From assembly GCA_052161645.1 (NCBI GenBank), contig CP197414.1: a stretch of DNA of 64,000 bases. One strand, written 5' to 3'. Under the pieces are notes generated by a model that made no database searches, was not told the DNA's origin, and saw only the letters and a list, made by a program, of their open reading frames with translations. Of this stretch, positions 9,345-17,181 are shown piece after piece. Numbering within the stretch: the first letter of the stretch is position 1; every line of letters starts with the position of its first letter. The position numbers and the translations under genes were made by a program. The stretch is from Laterigemmans sp052161645 (GTDB lineage Bacteria; Planctomycetota; Planctomycetia; Pirellulales; Pirellulaceae).

Positions 9345-9839
9345 TTACCAACCGCGTGTCCCGGGAGCACCCTTGAAAGGTCCCACAATCATGGATGTTA
9401 TCCAACCGCCATAAAAGTCACCTGCTTGAGGTTGAACTTTTTCCTCACCAACAAAGCAAGCATCGACGCGATTCGAGTAGAACGCCAAGTATCCACGCAG
9501 CGCGGCATACTTGGCGACCGGTTGCGGGTAGGCCCAAGCAGCAGCGGCCGCGACGCGATCATTGACGACGATATCATAATATTTGGCCATCCCTTTCCAT
9601 TCACAAAACGTCGAGCCATTGCCGGAGGGGACTAAGAAGCCGAGCTTGACGTCTTTCGGCGGGATGTAAAAGACTGGCGGATGGCTCGTTTCCAGCATGC
9701 GCAGACTATGATCCGAGCTGGCAATCACCTCGCCACCAAACTCCACGCGCACGGTTTCCGGCCAAGCTTCGAGTCGAGGTGGTCGCGGATAGTCCCACAC
9801 CGATTCTTGTCCAGGCCCTGGCTTTATCGGTTTGACCAT
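9345..9839 (-). CDS. DUF427 domain protein
   Basis: 164 residues from ATG 9839. The DUF427 fold is recognised from WPETVRVEFGGEVIASS, then FYIPPKDVKL, then CEWKGMAKYYDI and YPQPVAKYAALRGYLAFY. DUF427 proteins are small soluble beta-rich proteins of unknown biochemical role. The 3' end overlaps the N-terminal extension of the ABC ATPase reading frame but not its chosen start. A longer frame to 10040 exists only because it runs through the hairpin repeats upstream and is not believed. Confidence 0.85.
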   Translation of the reverse strand: MVKPIKPGPGQESVWDYPRPPRLEAWPETVRVEFGGEVIASSDHSLRMLETSHPPVFYIPPKDVKLGFLVPSGNGSTFCEWKGMAKYYDIVVNDRVAAAAAWAYPQPVAKYAALRGYLAFYSNRVDACFVGEEKVQPQAGDFYGGWITSMIVGPFKGAPGTRGW

Positions 9840-9867
9840 AGTTGCGTCTCCTAAGTGCCTGCGTTTG

Positions 9868-10033
9868 CTCGTCTCCAGGCTCTCGCCTGCGGTGTTTACT
9901 CGTTCCCAGGCTCCTGCCTGATATCCCCAGCTCGTTCCCAGGCTCCTGCCTGGTAACGCACTGCACAGAGGCTCCCACCTCCGGTGTCCCAGCTCAGTCC
10001 CAGGCGGGAGCCTGGGAACAAGGGAATGAGCTA
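9868..10033. repeat. Hairpin repeat family A, left cluster
   Basis: Three or four partly degenerate units sharing CTCGTTCCCAGG at their start. Each unit carries a strong hairpin CCAGGCTCCTGCCTGG, and the full unit adds a second, weaker hairpin of the type GAGGCTCCCGCCTC. The last unit is inverted (CCCAGGCGGGAGCCTGGG), and the cluster ends with GGGAATGAGCTA. These bases run into the stop codon of the neighbouring RAYT transposase gene. The pattern is that of REP-type elements mobilised by a RAYT protein. Confidence 0.88.
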
Positions 10034-10567
10034 CATCCAATCAGTACACACGTCAATTATTCCCGGTAATTGAGCGTAGTTCCTCGCGCTACTGTATCGC
10101 CAATGAATCGGATCCTCGATATAGCCGCGTCGCAGAGGATTATTATGAATATACTCCAGCTTTTGCCACATTACTTTATCCGACTCGATGATTTTCGGAT
10201 GACTACCTTCCTGCCAGACTTGATAGTTTTGATCGACTTTGTGACGGAGTTTATAATAGCTCAATTCTTGTAAGAGGGTTTTGAAGCCTAATTCCTTCAT
10301 TTTGCGAACGATTGAACTTGCAGTGAATGACTTAAACTCACCAACTCTCTTGGGCAGTTGAGGACCAACAGCAATCCAATGAAGATGATTTTCCATTACA
10401 ACGAACGCTAGTATGTCTATTTTGCGTTCCCTTTGCAGAAACCGCCAACTATCAAAAACAATTTGGGTAAGCTCGGGGTGTGAAAGCACTGGCAACCAAG
10501 CCACGATGGTGTCTGTCATAAAGTGCGGGTAGTGTTCATCACCAAAGCGATATCGCGAACGAGACAT
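10031..10567 (-). CDS. REP-associated transposase (RAYT, IS200-like Y1 family)
   Basis: 178 residues. The HUH motif is H61-L-H63 in FVVMENHLHW; downstream are KSFTASSIVRKMK, VWQEGSHPKII and LEYIHNNPLRRGY, all characteristic of the transposase-17/RAYT family. These enzymes cut and join single-stranded DNA at hairpin repeats. In classical RAYTs a Tyr follows the WQ block; here that position is His123, so the nucleophile must be another Tyr (104, 105 or 115 are near) or the copy belongs to a divergent subgroup. The gene sits between two clusters of 62-bp hairpin repeats, its likely substrates, and its stop codon lies in the end of the left cluster. Confidence 0.9.
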   Translation of the reverse strand: MSRSRYRFGDEHYPHFMTDTIVAWLPVLSHPELTQIVFDSWRFLQRERKIDILAFVVMENHLHWIAVGPQLPKRVGEFKSFTASSIVRKMKELGFKTLLQELSYYKLRHKVDQNYQVWQEGSHPKIIESDKVMWQKLEYIHNNPLRRGYIEDPIHWRYSSARNYAQLPGIIDVCTDWM

Positions 10568-10598
10568 TTCGTTCCGCCTTAATCAGGAGTTGCAAAAA

Positions 10599-10999
10599 CC
10601 CGTTCCCAGCGCCGCGACTGGTAACGCACTGCCGTGGAGTTTCCCGCCTCTGGTGTCCCAGCTCGTTCCCAGGCTCCTGCCTGGGAACGCACTGCACAGA
10701 GGCTCCCGCCTCTGGTGTCCCAGCTCGTTCCCAGGCTCCTGCCTGGTAACGCACTGCACAGAGGCTCCCGCCTCCGGTGTCCCAGCTCGTTCCCAGGCTC
10801 CTGCCTGGTAACGCACTGCGCAGAGGCTCCCGCCTCCGGTGTCCCAGCTCGTTCCCAGGCTCCTGCCTGGTAACGCACTGCGCAGAGGCTCCCGCCTCCG
10901 GTGTCCCCATCTTAGCAGACTCGGTCCGCAGCGCAGCAGGCGGGAGCCTGAGGAGCAGCTCATTCCCAGGCAGGAGCCTGGGAATGAGGGAATGAGCTA
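10599..10999. repeat. Hairpin repeat family A, right cluster (62-bp tandem units)
   Basis: Four head-to-tail units with an exact period of 62 bases begin at 10662, 10724, 10786 and 10848, preceded by a more diverged 63-base unit from 10599. Each has hairpin 1 CCAGGCTCCTGCCTGG and hairpin 2 around GAGGCTCCCGCCTC. After 10910 the tandem ends and two inverted hairpins follow (about 10937-10950 and 10960-10985). The cluster finishes with GGGAATGAGCTA at 10988-10999, the same end as the left cluster; its last three bases form the stop codon of top6A. Confidence 0.93.
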
Positions 11000-12157
11000 A
11001 TCGAGCCAGTCTTGTCTTTCCAAACGATCGGGCACATAGACTTCGGTGACATAGCTGATGTCTTTGGAAATCAGCGATTCGACTTCCAGCTTAAAACCGT
11101 TGTCGAGCATCTTTTGAATTTCTTTTTGCCATGACTTTTTGTGCTCGAACCAAGGGTACTTGGCAATTTGCTTTGCGCGTTTACGATCATTCTCGCTGAG
11201 CTTGATCGTCACGTTGTGGTCGAGATCGCAACGTTCCAAATCGATGCTGCGAATCCCCAAAAAGCGTGCCTCGGGGATCGCCATCCGCTGGCTTTCAAAA
11301 GCCAGATTAATACTTCCCTGCTTGATCACGCTGTAGATGTAATATCCCCAGGGGTCATTATCAAGCAAACAATAAACGGGAAGTTCCAGCTCGGAGTGCA
11401 AACGATGTAACAGTCGCCGCACGCCGCGTGGTGGTTGCCCACCACCATGCGTCAAAATGCAATTATAATCTCGCCAGAATTTATCTTCGTTAAAACGTTG
11501 CCAAACCGTGTCTTTTTCGACATGCAAGATAAAGTCCGCGTCGCACTTGATAAACTCAATCCGTTCGGGTTCAACAATCGAGGGAATAGAATATCCACCA
11601 GAGCCCATGCGACTGCAATCGATCACATCCCCCGAGTCGTTGAGCGTGATCGGGCCAACCATCGAACCCTTTGTTTGCGCGTAGAGGTGCAGTTCTTCTC
11701 GCAGCGCACCAGCCAGCACTTCGAGATCCTCAATCACCGTATCCGATTCACTTTGGTCGCTGAACGTTTCCTCTTTGGTTTTGTCGATGGTGTGTTTCAA
11801 CAGATAGTACAACCCCCGAATGCTGGTCGTCTTGCCTTGATTGATCAATTGCGTGCAACCGCTGCCGACCAACATGGTCTGCATATACGATTTGGCTTGG
11901 TGCAAATTAAACAATTCTCGACGGTTGGTCTTTTTCCCCATTTCGATGTAACGCTTGGTACGATTGTACTTGGCGTTGGACAACGTCCGCGAAGGAATGT
12001 TGAGATGAGGATCTTGTTTCTTCGTGGCCCGTTTGACGACTTCGTCAGCCAATTCGCGGAGCCGCTGTTGGGTATCCAGGTCGCGTTGCGTGAGCACGAC
12101 TGGAACTTCAGCTTTGACTTGCTTGCGAATACGGGGATTTGTTTTTTTCTTAGCCAT
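10997..12157 (-). CDS. top6A: DNA topoisomerase VI subunit A
   Basis: 386 residues, homologous to archaeal Topo VI A and eukaryotic Spo11. The catalytic tyrosine region is RGLYYLLKH; by comparison with yeast Spo11 (RDIFY) the nucleophile should be Tyr118. The TOPRIM metal site is visible as HVEKDTVW and the DxD in CLLDNDPWGYYIY. The enzyme makes transient double-strand breaks through a 5'-phosphotyrosine link and, with subunit B, relaxes and decatenates DNA. The gene lies 12 bases after top6B in the same operon. Its TAG stop is made of the terminal bases of the hairpin repeat cluster. Confidence 0.95.
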   Translation of the reverse strand: MAKKKTNPRIRKQVKAEVPVVLTQRDLDTQQRLRELADEVVKRATKKQDPHLNIPSRTLSNAKYNRTKRYIEMGKKTNRRELFNLHQAKSYMQTMLVGSGCTQLINQGKTTSIRGLYYLLKHTIDKTKEETFSDQSESDTVIEDLEVLAGALREELHLYAQTKGSMVGPITLNDSGDVIDCSRMGSGGYSIPSIVEPERIEFIKCDADFILHVEKDTVWQRFNEDKFWRDYNCILTHGGGQPPRGVRRLLHRLHSELELPVYCLLDNDPWGYYIYSVIKQGSINLAFESQRMAIPEARFLGIRSIDLERCDLDHNVTIKLSENDRKRAKQIAKYPWFEHKKSWQKEIQKMLDNGFKLEVESLISKDISYVTEVYVPDRLERQDWLD

Positions 12158-12169
12158 AATGGTAACCGG

Positions 12170-14143
12170 TTATTCAATCTGGGTCGCTAAATCGTCGCTG
12201 AACTCGTCGGCTTCCACCTCATCGAGGATGACCTTGCCATATTCATCGAGCCGCACATCGGCATCGGAAGTTTTTTCCTTGGCGACTTCTAAGAGTTGCT
12301 GATAAACGGTGTCGCGATCCGCGCCGTTGATCGAACTGACCGCCGTGGCAACTTCACCCAGGTAACGAAGAAAGACGCTTCTCCGTTCAGCTTGTTGGCG
12401 AATCGTATTTCGCTTCCGCATGAACGAAGCCAGCGATCTGCCAACCGTCTGCAGGGCCAAGCGGAGTTCTTTTTCGATTTCCGGATAGTTGGCCACCGCT
12501 TCTTTTGATTCGCTGGTGAAAGGAACCCAAACGCTGGCGATGTGGGCGATAATCGTAATCGGTCCGTTGGGCAAATTGCCGCGTGATTGCGTCATGCCAT
12601 AAGACCGCCAATTGGTTTGGATTACCGACTGGGTGATCGCACAAGCGCCGCCTTGGAATTGCAGCGGCACGCGATTGGCAAACCGCAGCACTTGACACGA
12701 CTGGCCCTCACTGATGTTGATCTCATGCAAAGCAGCGTGCAGTTTCTTCAGTTCGCTGGACTTGAGATTGGCGGGGCTTTTCCGCGTAGGCAGCGCGGTC
12801 TCCTTGAGAATCTTGTCAGCGGTATCGGAGCCGAGCCCCGAGAAGGTATTGATCAGAAACTGTCGCAAGGTGCGAGCGTCGCTCTGCCCGACCAGCTCTT
12901 CCAGTTCGTCAAAAGCGACTTTTTGAGTTTGCGGAGCACCTCCGTAGGCGATGCCGACTTCGACCTGGAAGGGACAACCGCGGTAGACGGCCGGAGGTCG
13001 AGTTACGGTATCGTGAAACTCGCCAGGCACCACTGATTTCAGCCCCTTGAGCAGCAATTCGCGGCCAATCGGCACGACGCAATCGGTCGAAGGGGGGCGA
13101 ATTTTCGTTTCCTGCATCGCTTTGAACAGCTGGTCGGCCTGCTCGCGACCAATCTTGGCCGTCGTCACCCGCGTGCTGATCTTGGCGTTGGCACAGACGC
13201 GGGCCGCCACGGCGGGCGTGACGCAGGAGAACGATTGACGCAAGAACTGGGCAATCGAGTTCTTACGATCTTCGCTCAGCAAAGCGATCAAGTGGCCCAG
13301 TTCAATGCCGTAGGGGTGCGGCTTGATCTCTTTCGCCTCCGCCGGTAACTCGGCGGCACTCATCCAGTACGACGTGCTATTTCCGTCGGGGTCACGGTAG
13401 TGGATGGTGACGTGCGGATTGGCAATTGCCGTTTGCGCTAGATACTCGTCGACGCTGCCCCGGCCCCGTTTATAGGTCGCGGCCAGCTCGATCGCCACGC
13501 GAGTACCGTGGGTGACTGGTGCCACCGTGCCATCTTCGTGGACGATCTCGGTTTCCCAGGCAATTCCGTGGTCGGCGATATATTTGACACCCTTTTCGCC
13601 GGGCGGAATATCGACCCCCTCGCCCCGGCCATTGATGATCTGCGGCGCGTTCTTCTTGGTATCTATTTGCAATTCGAAATAGTGCGCGGGTTTGCGCACC
13701 GACACTTTGCTGACAATCCGCACGGGCTGGCCGCTGGTCAACATGCCGTTCATGCCAGCCGCACTGATGCCGATTCCCTGCTGTCCACGACTCATCCGCA
13801 AACGATGGAATTTCGAGCCGTAGAGCAGTTTCCCGAAGATCAGGGGGATTTGTTTCTTAACGATCCCGGGACCGTTATCTTGTACGGAAATACGAAATCG
13901 CCCCGAGTGGGTGACGTCGATTTGAACCCAGATCACCGGTATAATTCCCGCCTCTTCGCAAGCGTCGAGCGAATTGTCGACGGCTTCCTTAACGGTCGTT
14001 AACAGGGCTTTCCGCGGGTTATCAAAGCCAAGCAGGTGCTTGTTCTTGGCAAAAAATTCACTGACCGAAATATCTCGCTGACCTTTGGCCATTGCTTCGG
14101 CGGTCGAGCGGCGGTTCTTACCGTTTGAGGTTGCAGTCGCCAT
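12170..14143 (-). CDS. top6B: DNA topoisomerase VI subunit B
   Basis: 657 residues. An N-terminal GHKL ATPase domain shows the N box KEAVDNSLDACEEAG (about 52-66), the G1 box QDNGPGI and the G2 box GQQGIGISAAGM. An H2TH-like middle and a transducer domain follow. ATP binding dimerises subunit B and drives strand passage through the break made by subunit A. AGGAGA lies a few bases before the ATG at 14143. It is first in the top6B-top6A operon. Topo VI is mainly archaeal and plant, and is patchily present in bacteria including some planctomycetes. Confidence 0.95.
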   Translation of the reverse strand: MATATSNGKNRRSTAEAMAKGQRDISVSEFFAKNKHLLGFDNPRKALLTTVKEAVDNSLDACEEAGIIPVIWVQIDVTHSGRFRISVQDNGPGIVKKQIPLIFGKLLYGSKFHRLRMSRGQQGIGISAAGMNGMLTSGQPVRIVSKVSVRKPAHYFELQIDTKKNAPQIINGRGEGVDIPPGEKGVKYIADHGIAWETEIVHEDGTVAPVTHGTRVAIELAATYKRGRGSVDEYLAQTAIANPHVTIHYRDPDGNSTSYWMSAAELPAEAKEIKPHPYGIELGHLIALLSEDRKNSIAQFLRQSFSCVTPAVAARVCANAKISTRVTTAKIGREQADQLFKAMQETKIRPPSTDCVVPIGRELLLKGLKSVVPGEFHDTVTRPPAVYRGCPFQVEVGIAYGGAPQTQKVAFDELEELVGQSDARTLRQFLINTFSGLGSDTADKILKETALPTRKSPANLKSSELKKLHAALHEINISEGQSCQVLRFANRVPLQFQGGACAITQSVIQTNWRSYGMTQSRGNLPNGPITIIAHIASVWVPFTSESKEAVANYPEIEKELRLALQTVGRSLASFMRKRNTIRQQAERRSVFLRYLGEVATAVSSINGADRDTVYQQLLEVAKEKTSDADVRLDEYGKVILDEVEADEFSDDLATQIE

Positions 14144-14397
14144 CTTCTCCTTCGGGCGTTTCTATCTCGTGTTCAGGGCTCGGGCCCCCAGCGGGTCAAC
14201 TTCCATTGCTGCGGATTGTATCGACTTTTCTCAATCTGACCCAGACGACAATTGAGGTAAGCCTGGGAATTAAACACCGACTTGGGGATGCGGACAAGAA
14301 TGGCTGGCGGGGCGAACTGGCGATGACCGAAATCTAGGGTTGCACAGCAGTGCTTTTATCTCAATTTCGGACATTCGACCACGGAGGGACGAGCGTC

Positions 14398-14877
14398 ATG
14401 CGTCTTTCGCTTCGCATTACAGCCGTCGCGGCAGCCGTTTTGGCGCTTGCGACAACGGCCGACCAGATTGCGGCTCAGGAATTTATTGTCAGCAGCCAAG
14501 TTGTCTCCGACGAGGCCGTTGGGGGCGATTGTGCCAATGGTAACTGCGGCTCCACCGGAGAAGCGGGAATGATTGGGGGTGGCAGGACCTACGGGCACCC
14601 ACATCTGTTCCATAATTATTATACGCAGGGTTACAGCAACGCGGTCAACGCACAAATGTACCTTTCCCCGGTACCGGTGCCACCCAATGTGGGGCACACG
14701 TTCATGACCTACCAGCCGCTGCAGCCCGAGCATTACTTGTATTGGCACAAGGACCGCTACCACAACCATTACGACGGCGGACGCGGGCTTAACCGCACAC
14801 GCGCGACCTATTACGCACCACCGGTGCGGACCACGGTCGAAAACGTTTACTGGAACTGGCTTCGCATTCCCCGCTGA
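14398..14877 (+). CDS. Small exported protein rich in Tyr, His and Asn
   Basis: 159 residues. I do not recognise a family beyond planctomycete small exported proteins. A signal peptide (about 1-25, AAAVLALATTADQIAAQ) leads a short Cys-containing loop GGDCANGNCG and then a region rich in Tyr, His, Pro and Asn without hydrophobic helices. GGAGG lies about 10 bases before ATG 14398. The gene is divergent from top6B and followed 39 bases later by a second small exported protein of like composition, so the two probably share a promoter. A role in the cell surface is plausible but inferred only from export and composition. Confidence 0.75.
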   Translation: MRLSLRITAVAAAVLALATTADQIAAQEFIVSSQVVSDEAVGGDCANGNCGSTGEAGMIGGGRTYGHPHLFHNYYTQGYSNAVNAQMYLSPVPVPPNVGHTFMTYQPLQPEHYLYWHKDRYHNHYDGGRGLNRTRATYYAPPVRTTVENVYWNWLRIPR

Positions 14878-14916
14878 TGCAGCTTTGGTACACAGTCACT
14901 CCGGGAGTGTTTTTTG

Positions 14917-15294
14917 ATGATCAAGCAAACTTTTTTGATCGCCGCAGCAACCGTCGCTTGCGCCTGCTCTGCCGCGTCGGAGGCTCAAGCTGGCGATCCG
15001 TGGGGCGCCACCAATCGATGGGCCCAACAAGCCGCATCCACGTACTCGTGGCACGGTAATTATTACAACCAGCAATACCGCGCGCCGGTTGCGTTGGTTG
15101 TGCCGCCGACCGCTCACATGCGAACCCAGTTTTCCTGGGGCGTCAGCCAAAATCTGATGTATCCGATCCATCATCAGTTTGGAATGGAAGCGCCAGGCTC
15201 CGGGTATGGTGGGTTGGGCGGATTCCGCCCCACACCGCATTGGCCGAGTCACACGGATCAGTTTGGAATCTATTACGTTCGCGGGCCTTGGTAG
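14917..15294 (+). CDS. Small exported protein, neighbour of the preceding one
   Basis: 125 residues from ATG 14917. A signal peptide (MIKQTFLIAAATVACACSAASEAQA) is followed by an aromatic and Gly-rich mature part with NYYNQQYRAPV, QFSWGVSQN and a C-terminal YYVRGPW. No known domain is recognised. Its composition (Tyr, Trp, His, Gln) resembles the protein encoded just upstream. A strong intrinsic terminator follows at 15317, marking the end of this two-gene unit. Confidence 0.72.
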   Translation: MIKQTFLIAAATVACACSAASEAQAGDPWGATNRWAQQAASTYSWHGNYYNQQYRAPVALVVPPTAHMRTQFSWGVSQNLMYPIHHQFGMEAPGSGYGGLGGFRPTPHWPSHTDQFGIYYVRGPW

Positions 15295-15316
15295 GCTAGC
15301 AAGTGGAAATCTGCAA

Positions 15317-15349
15317 AGCGGGCTCGCGACGGCGAGTCCGCTTTTTTTT
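15317..15349 (+). terminator. Intrinsic terminator
   Basis: Stem AGCGGGCTCGC pairs with GCGAGTCCGCT (one G-T pair) around a 4-base loop, followed by a run of T. It lies just after the second small exported protein gene and before the hexulose-phosphate-synthase-like gene. Confidence 0.93.
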
Positions 15350-15438
15350 GTGCCTGTCGCGGTCTATCTTGAGGGGCTGGCGAATTCTCCACGAGCGATT
15401 CGCTTGATTCCCCCCCTCCTGCTCACGGAAAGATTGCC

Positions 15439-16128
15439 ATGCGGCCGATCGTGCAAATCTCGTTGGATCTCACCAATTTGGCTGAGGCCATTGAAACGGC
15501 CGAGCTGGCCATTGCCGCCGGTGTTGATTGGCTCGAAGCGGGCACGCCGCTGATCTTAGCCGAGGGCTTGCGAGCCGTATCAGGATTGCGTGAGCGGTTT
15601 CCGGAGGTGCCCATCGTGGCCGATCTGAAGACGATGGATGGTGGCTATTTGGAGGCCGAGATGATGGCCAAAGCGGGCGCTTCGCACGTGGTCGTGATGG
15701 CCCGCGCCCATCCGGAGACGATTCGCTGCGTGGTGCAGGCTGGTAAAGATTTTGGTGCCAAGGTGATGGGGGACAACTTAGGTTGCCCCGACATGGTGGC
15801 TGCCGCTCGGGAACTCGAGCAACTGGGCTGCGATTTCATTGTGCACCACATTGGTTACGACGAACGACGGGGGATCGCCGCGCGCGGTGAACGTGCTCCC
15901 ACGCCTCTGGATCAACTGCGAGAGGTGGTCGAGGCGGTAAACATTCCGGTCCAGGCGGTCGGTGGGCTGTCGATCGAACAAGCGATTGCCACACCCCAGT
16001 ACGGCGCCCCGCTAGTCGTGATCGGCGCGCCGCTGGCGATCGATAGCGATCGCTTTGCACAAGCCGCTGGTGATCTCCCCGCTATTTTGAAAAAGATTTG
16101 TGACGCGGTTCACGGTAACTCCAACTAG
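15439..16128 (+). CDS. 3-hexulose-6-phosphate synthase-like (OMP decarboxylase superfamily)
   Basis: 229 residues, a single TIM barrel. The superfamily metal and proton-transfer motif appears as VADLKTMDGGYLE (about residues 59-71); GVDWLEAGTPLI near the start and the phosphate-binding end AVGGLSIEQA also fit hexulose-6-phosphate synthase or 3-keto-L-gulonate-6-phosphate decarboxylase. The first would fix formaldehyde onto ribulose 5-phosphate. Which reaction applies cannot be told by eye. The gene is 9 bases upstream of a zinc dehydrogenase, suggesting a shared sugar or C1 pathway; no isomerase (HxlB) is adjacent. Confidence 0.82.
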   Translation: MRPIVQISLDLTNLAEAIETAELAIAAGVDWLEAGTPLILAEGLRAVSGLRERFPEVPIVADLKTMDGGYLEAEMMAKAGASHVVVMARAHPETIRCVVQAGKDFGAKVMGDNLGCPDMVAAARELEQLGCDFIVHHIGYDERRGIAARGERAPTPLDQLREVVEAVNIPVQAVGGLSIEQAIATPQYGAPLVVIGAPLAIDSDRFAQAAGDLPAILKKICDAVHGNSN

Positions 16129-16137
16129 GCGACTTCG

Positions 16138-17160
16138 ATGCAACAGACTGCGGTTGTCAATTACAGTTCCACTCCCCACAGCGTGCGTCTGGAGGAGTTG
16201 GCCGTTCCCGAAATCGGTGACGAAGATTGCTTGCTGGAAGTCGCCGCCGTGGGAGTGTGCGGCAGCGATTTGCACCAGTGGCAAGGCCAGCATTCTTGGC
16301 CGGTAAATTATCCGGTCGTGCTGGGGCATGAGTTCGCCGGCAGACTGGTCGAAGTCGGCTCACGCGTGAATGGCTGGCAACCCGGGGATCGCGTCTGCAG
16401 CGAAACGGCTGCTGTGATTGACCCGCAAAGCCCTCTTTCGCGAATCGGTCGTTACAACCTCGATCCGAGCCGCAAAGGATTCGGGTACGGTGTGCACGGA
16501 GCAATGACCAAATTTGTTCGCGTCCCGGCCCGCTGTCTGCATCGCGTACCCGATGAATTGCCGTTGGAGTTAGCGGCGCTGACCGAACCGTGCTGCGTGG
16601 CCTACTCGGCGACCGCCGCTCAAGTCGACATCTTGCCCGGCGATCGCGTGTTAGTGATCGGCCCGGGACCGATTGGTTTGCTGTGCGGAGCGATTGCCTA
16701 CCTGCGGGGAGCCGAAGTCGCGGTGGCTGGCCTACCCAGCGATGCGGAGCGGTTGCAAATCGCCAAACAGTTCGGATGTGAAACCATTACTGGCGATATC
16801 CTGGAATGGGCCCTCGCCCGAGACGACCTAGGAGTCGACGGCGTGGTCGACGCGGCGGGTGTCTCGGCAACGCTCAAGCTGGCTCTCGACGCGGTCCGTC
16901 CCGGTGGTTGGATCAGCAAAGTCGGCTGGGGACGTGATCCCGTCGGCTTTTCCCTTGATCCCCTCGTGCAAAAGAACATCACGCTACAGGGTTCCTTCAG
17001 CCACAACTGGCAAATGTGGGAACGGGTGCTCGGCCTGCTCGCCGCGGGGCGTCTCAACGTGCAACAAATCGTGGGCGGCCAGTGGCCGCTGGAAGACTGG
17101 CATGAAGCGTTCGAGACCATGCACTCTGGCGCGATCGCCAAAGCGTTGCTGGTGACTTAG
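16138..17160 (+). CDS. Zinc-dependent medium-chain dehydrogenase lacking the structural zinc site
   Basis: 340 residues, sorbitol/threonine dehydrogenase type. Catalytic zinc ligands are C41 in VGVCGSDLH, H64-E65 in LGHEFAG and E150. The Rossmann nucleotide site is VLVIGPGPIGLLCG. In relatives the lobe before GRYNL carries four Cys for a structural zinc; here those positions are Asp95, Ser98, Ser101 and Asp109, so that zinc is absent. It is probably cotranscribed with the hexulose-phosphate-synthase-like gene. The substrate is likely a polyol or sugar phosphate, by context only. Confidence 0.88.
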   Translation: MQQTAVVNYSSTPHSVRLEELAVPEIGDEDCLLEVAAVGVCGSDLHQWQGQHSWPVNYPVVLGHEFAGRLVEVGSRVNGWQPGDRVCSETAAVIDPQSPLSRIGRYNLDPSRKGFGYGVHGAMTKFVRVPARCLHRVPDELPLELAALTEPCCVAYSATAAQVDILPGDRVLVIGPGPIGLLCGAIAYLRGAEVAVAGLPSDAERLQIAKQFGCETITGDILEWALARDDLGVDGVVDAAGVSATLKLALDAVRPGGWISKVGWGRDPVGFSLDPLVQKNITLQGSFSHNWQMWERVLGLLAAGRLNVQQIVGGQWPLEDWHEAFETMHSGAIAKALLVT

Positions 17161-17181
17161 ACCACACGCTCGCGAGAACTG

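Noticed and set aside
9840..10040. N-terminal extension of the DUF427 protein
   Set aside because: The extra residues are translated hairpin repeats; the family fold begins at ATG 9839.
10599..10909. Regularly spaced repeats that could be mistaken for a CRISPR array
   Set aside because: The units are directly tandem at 62 bases with no unique spacers, and no cas genes are present.
10539..10995. Several overlapping open frames of 72-126 codons through the 62-bp repeats, both strands
   Set aside because: They exist only because the repeat unit lacks stop codons in some frames; the unit length is not a multiple of three, the translations simply repeat, and the DNA is clearly a hairpin repeat.
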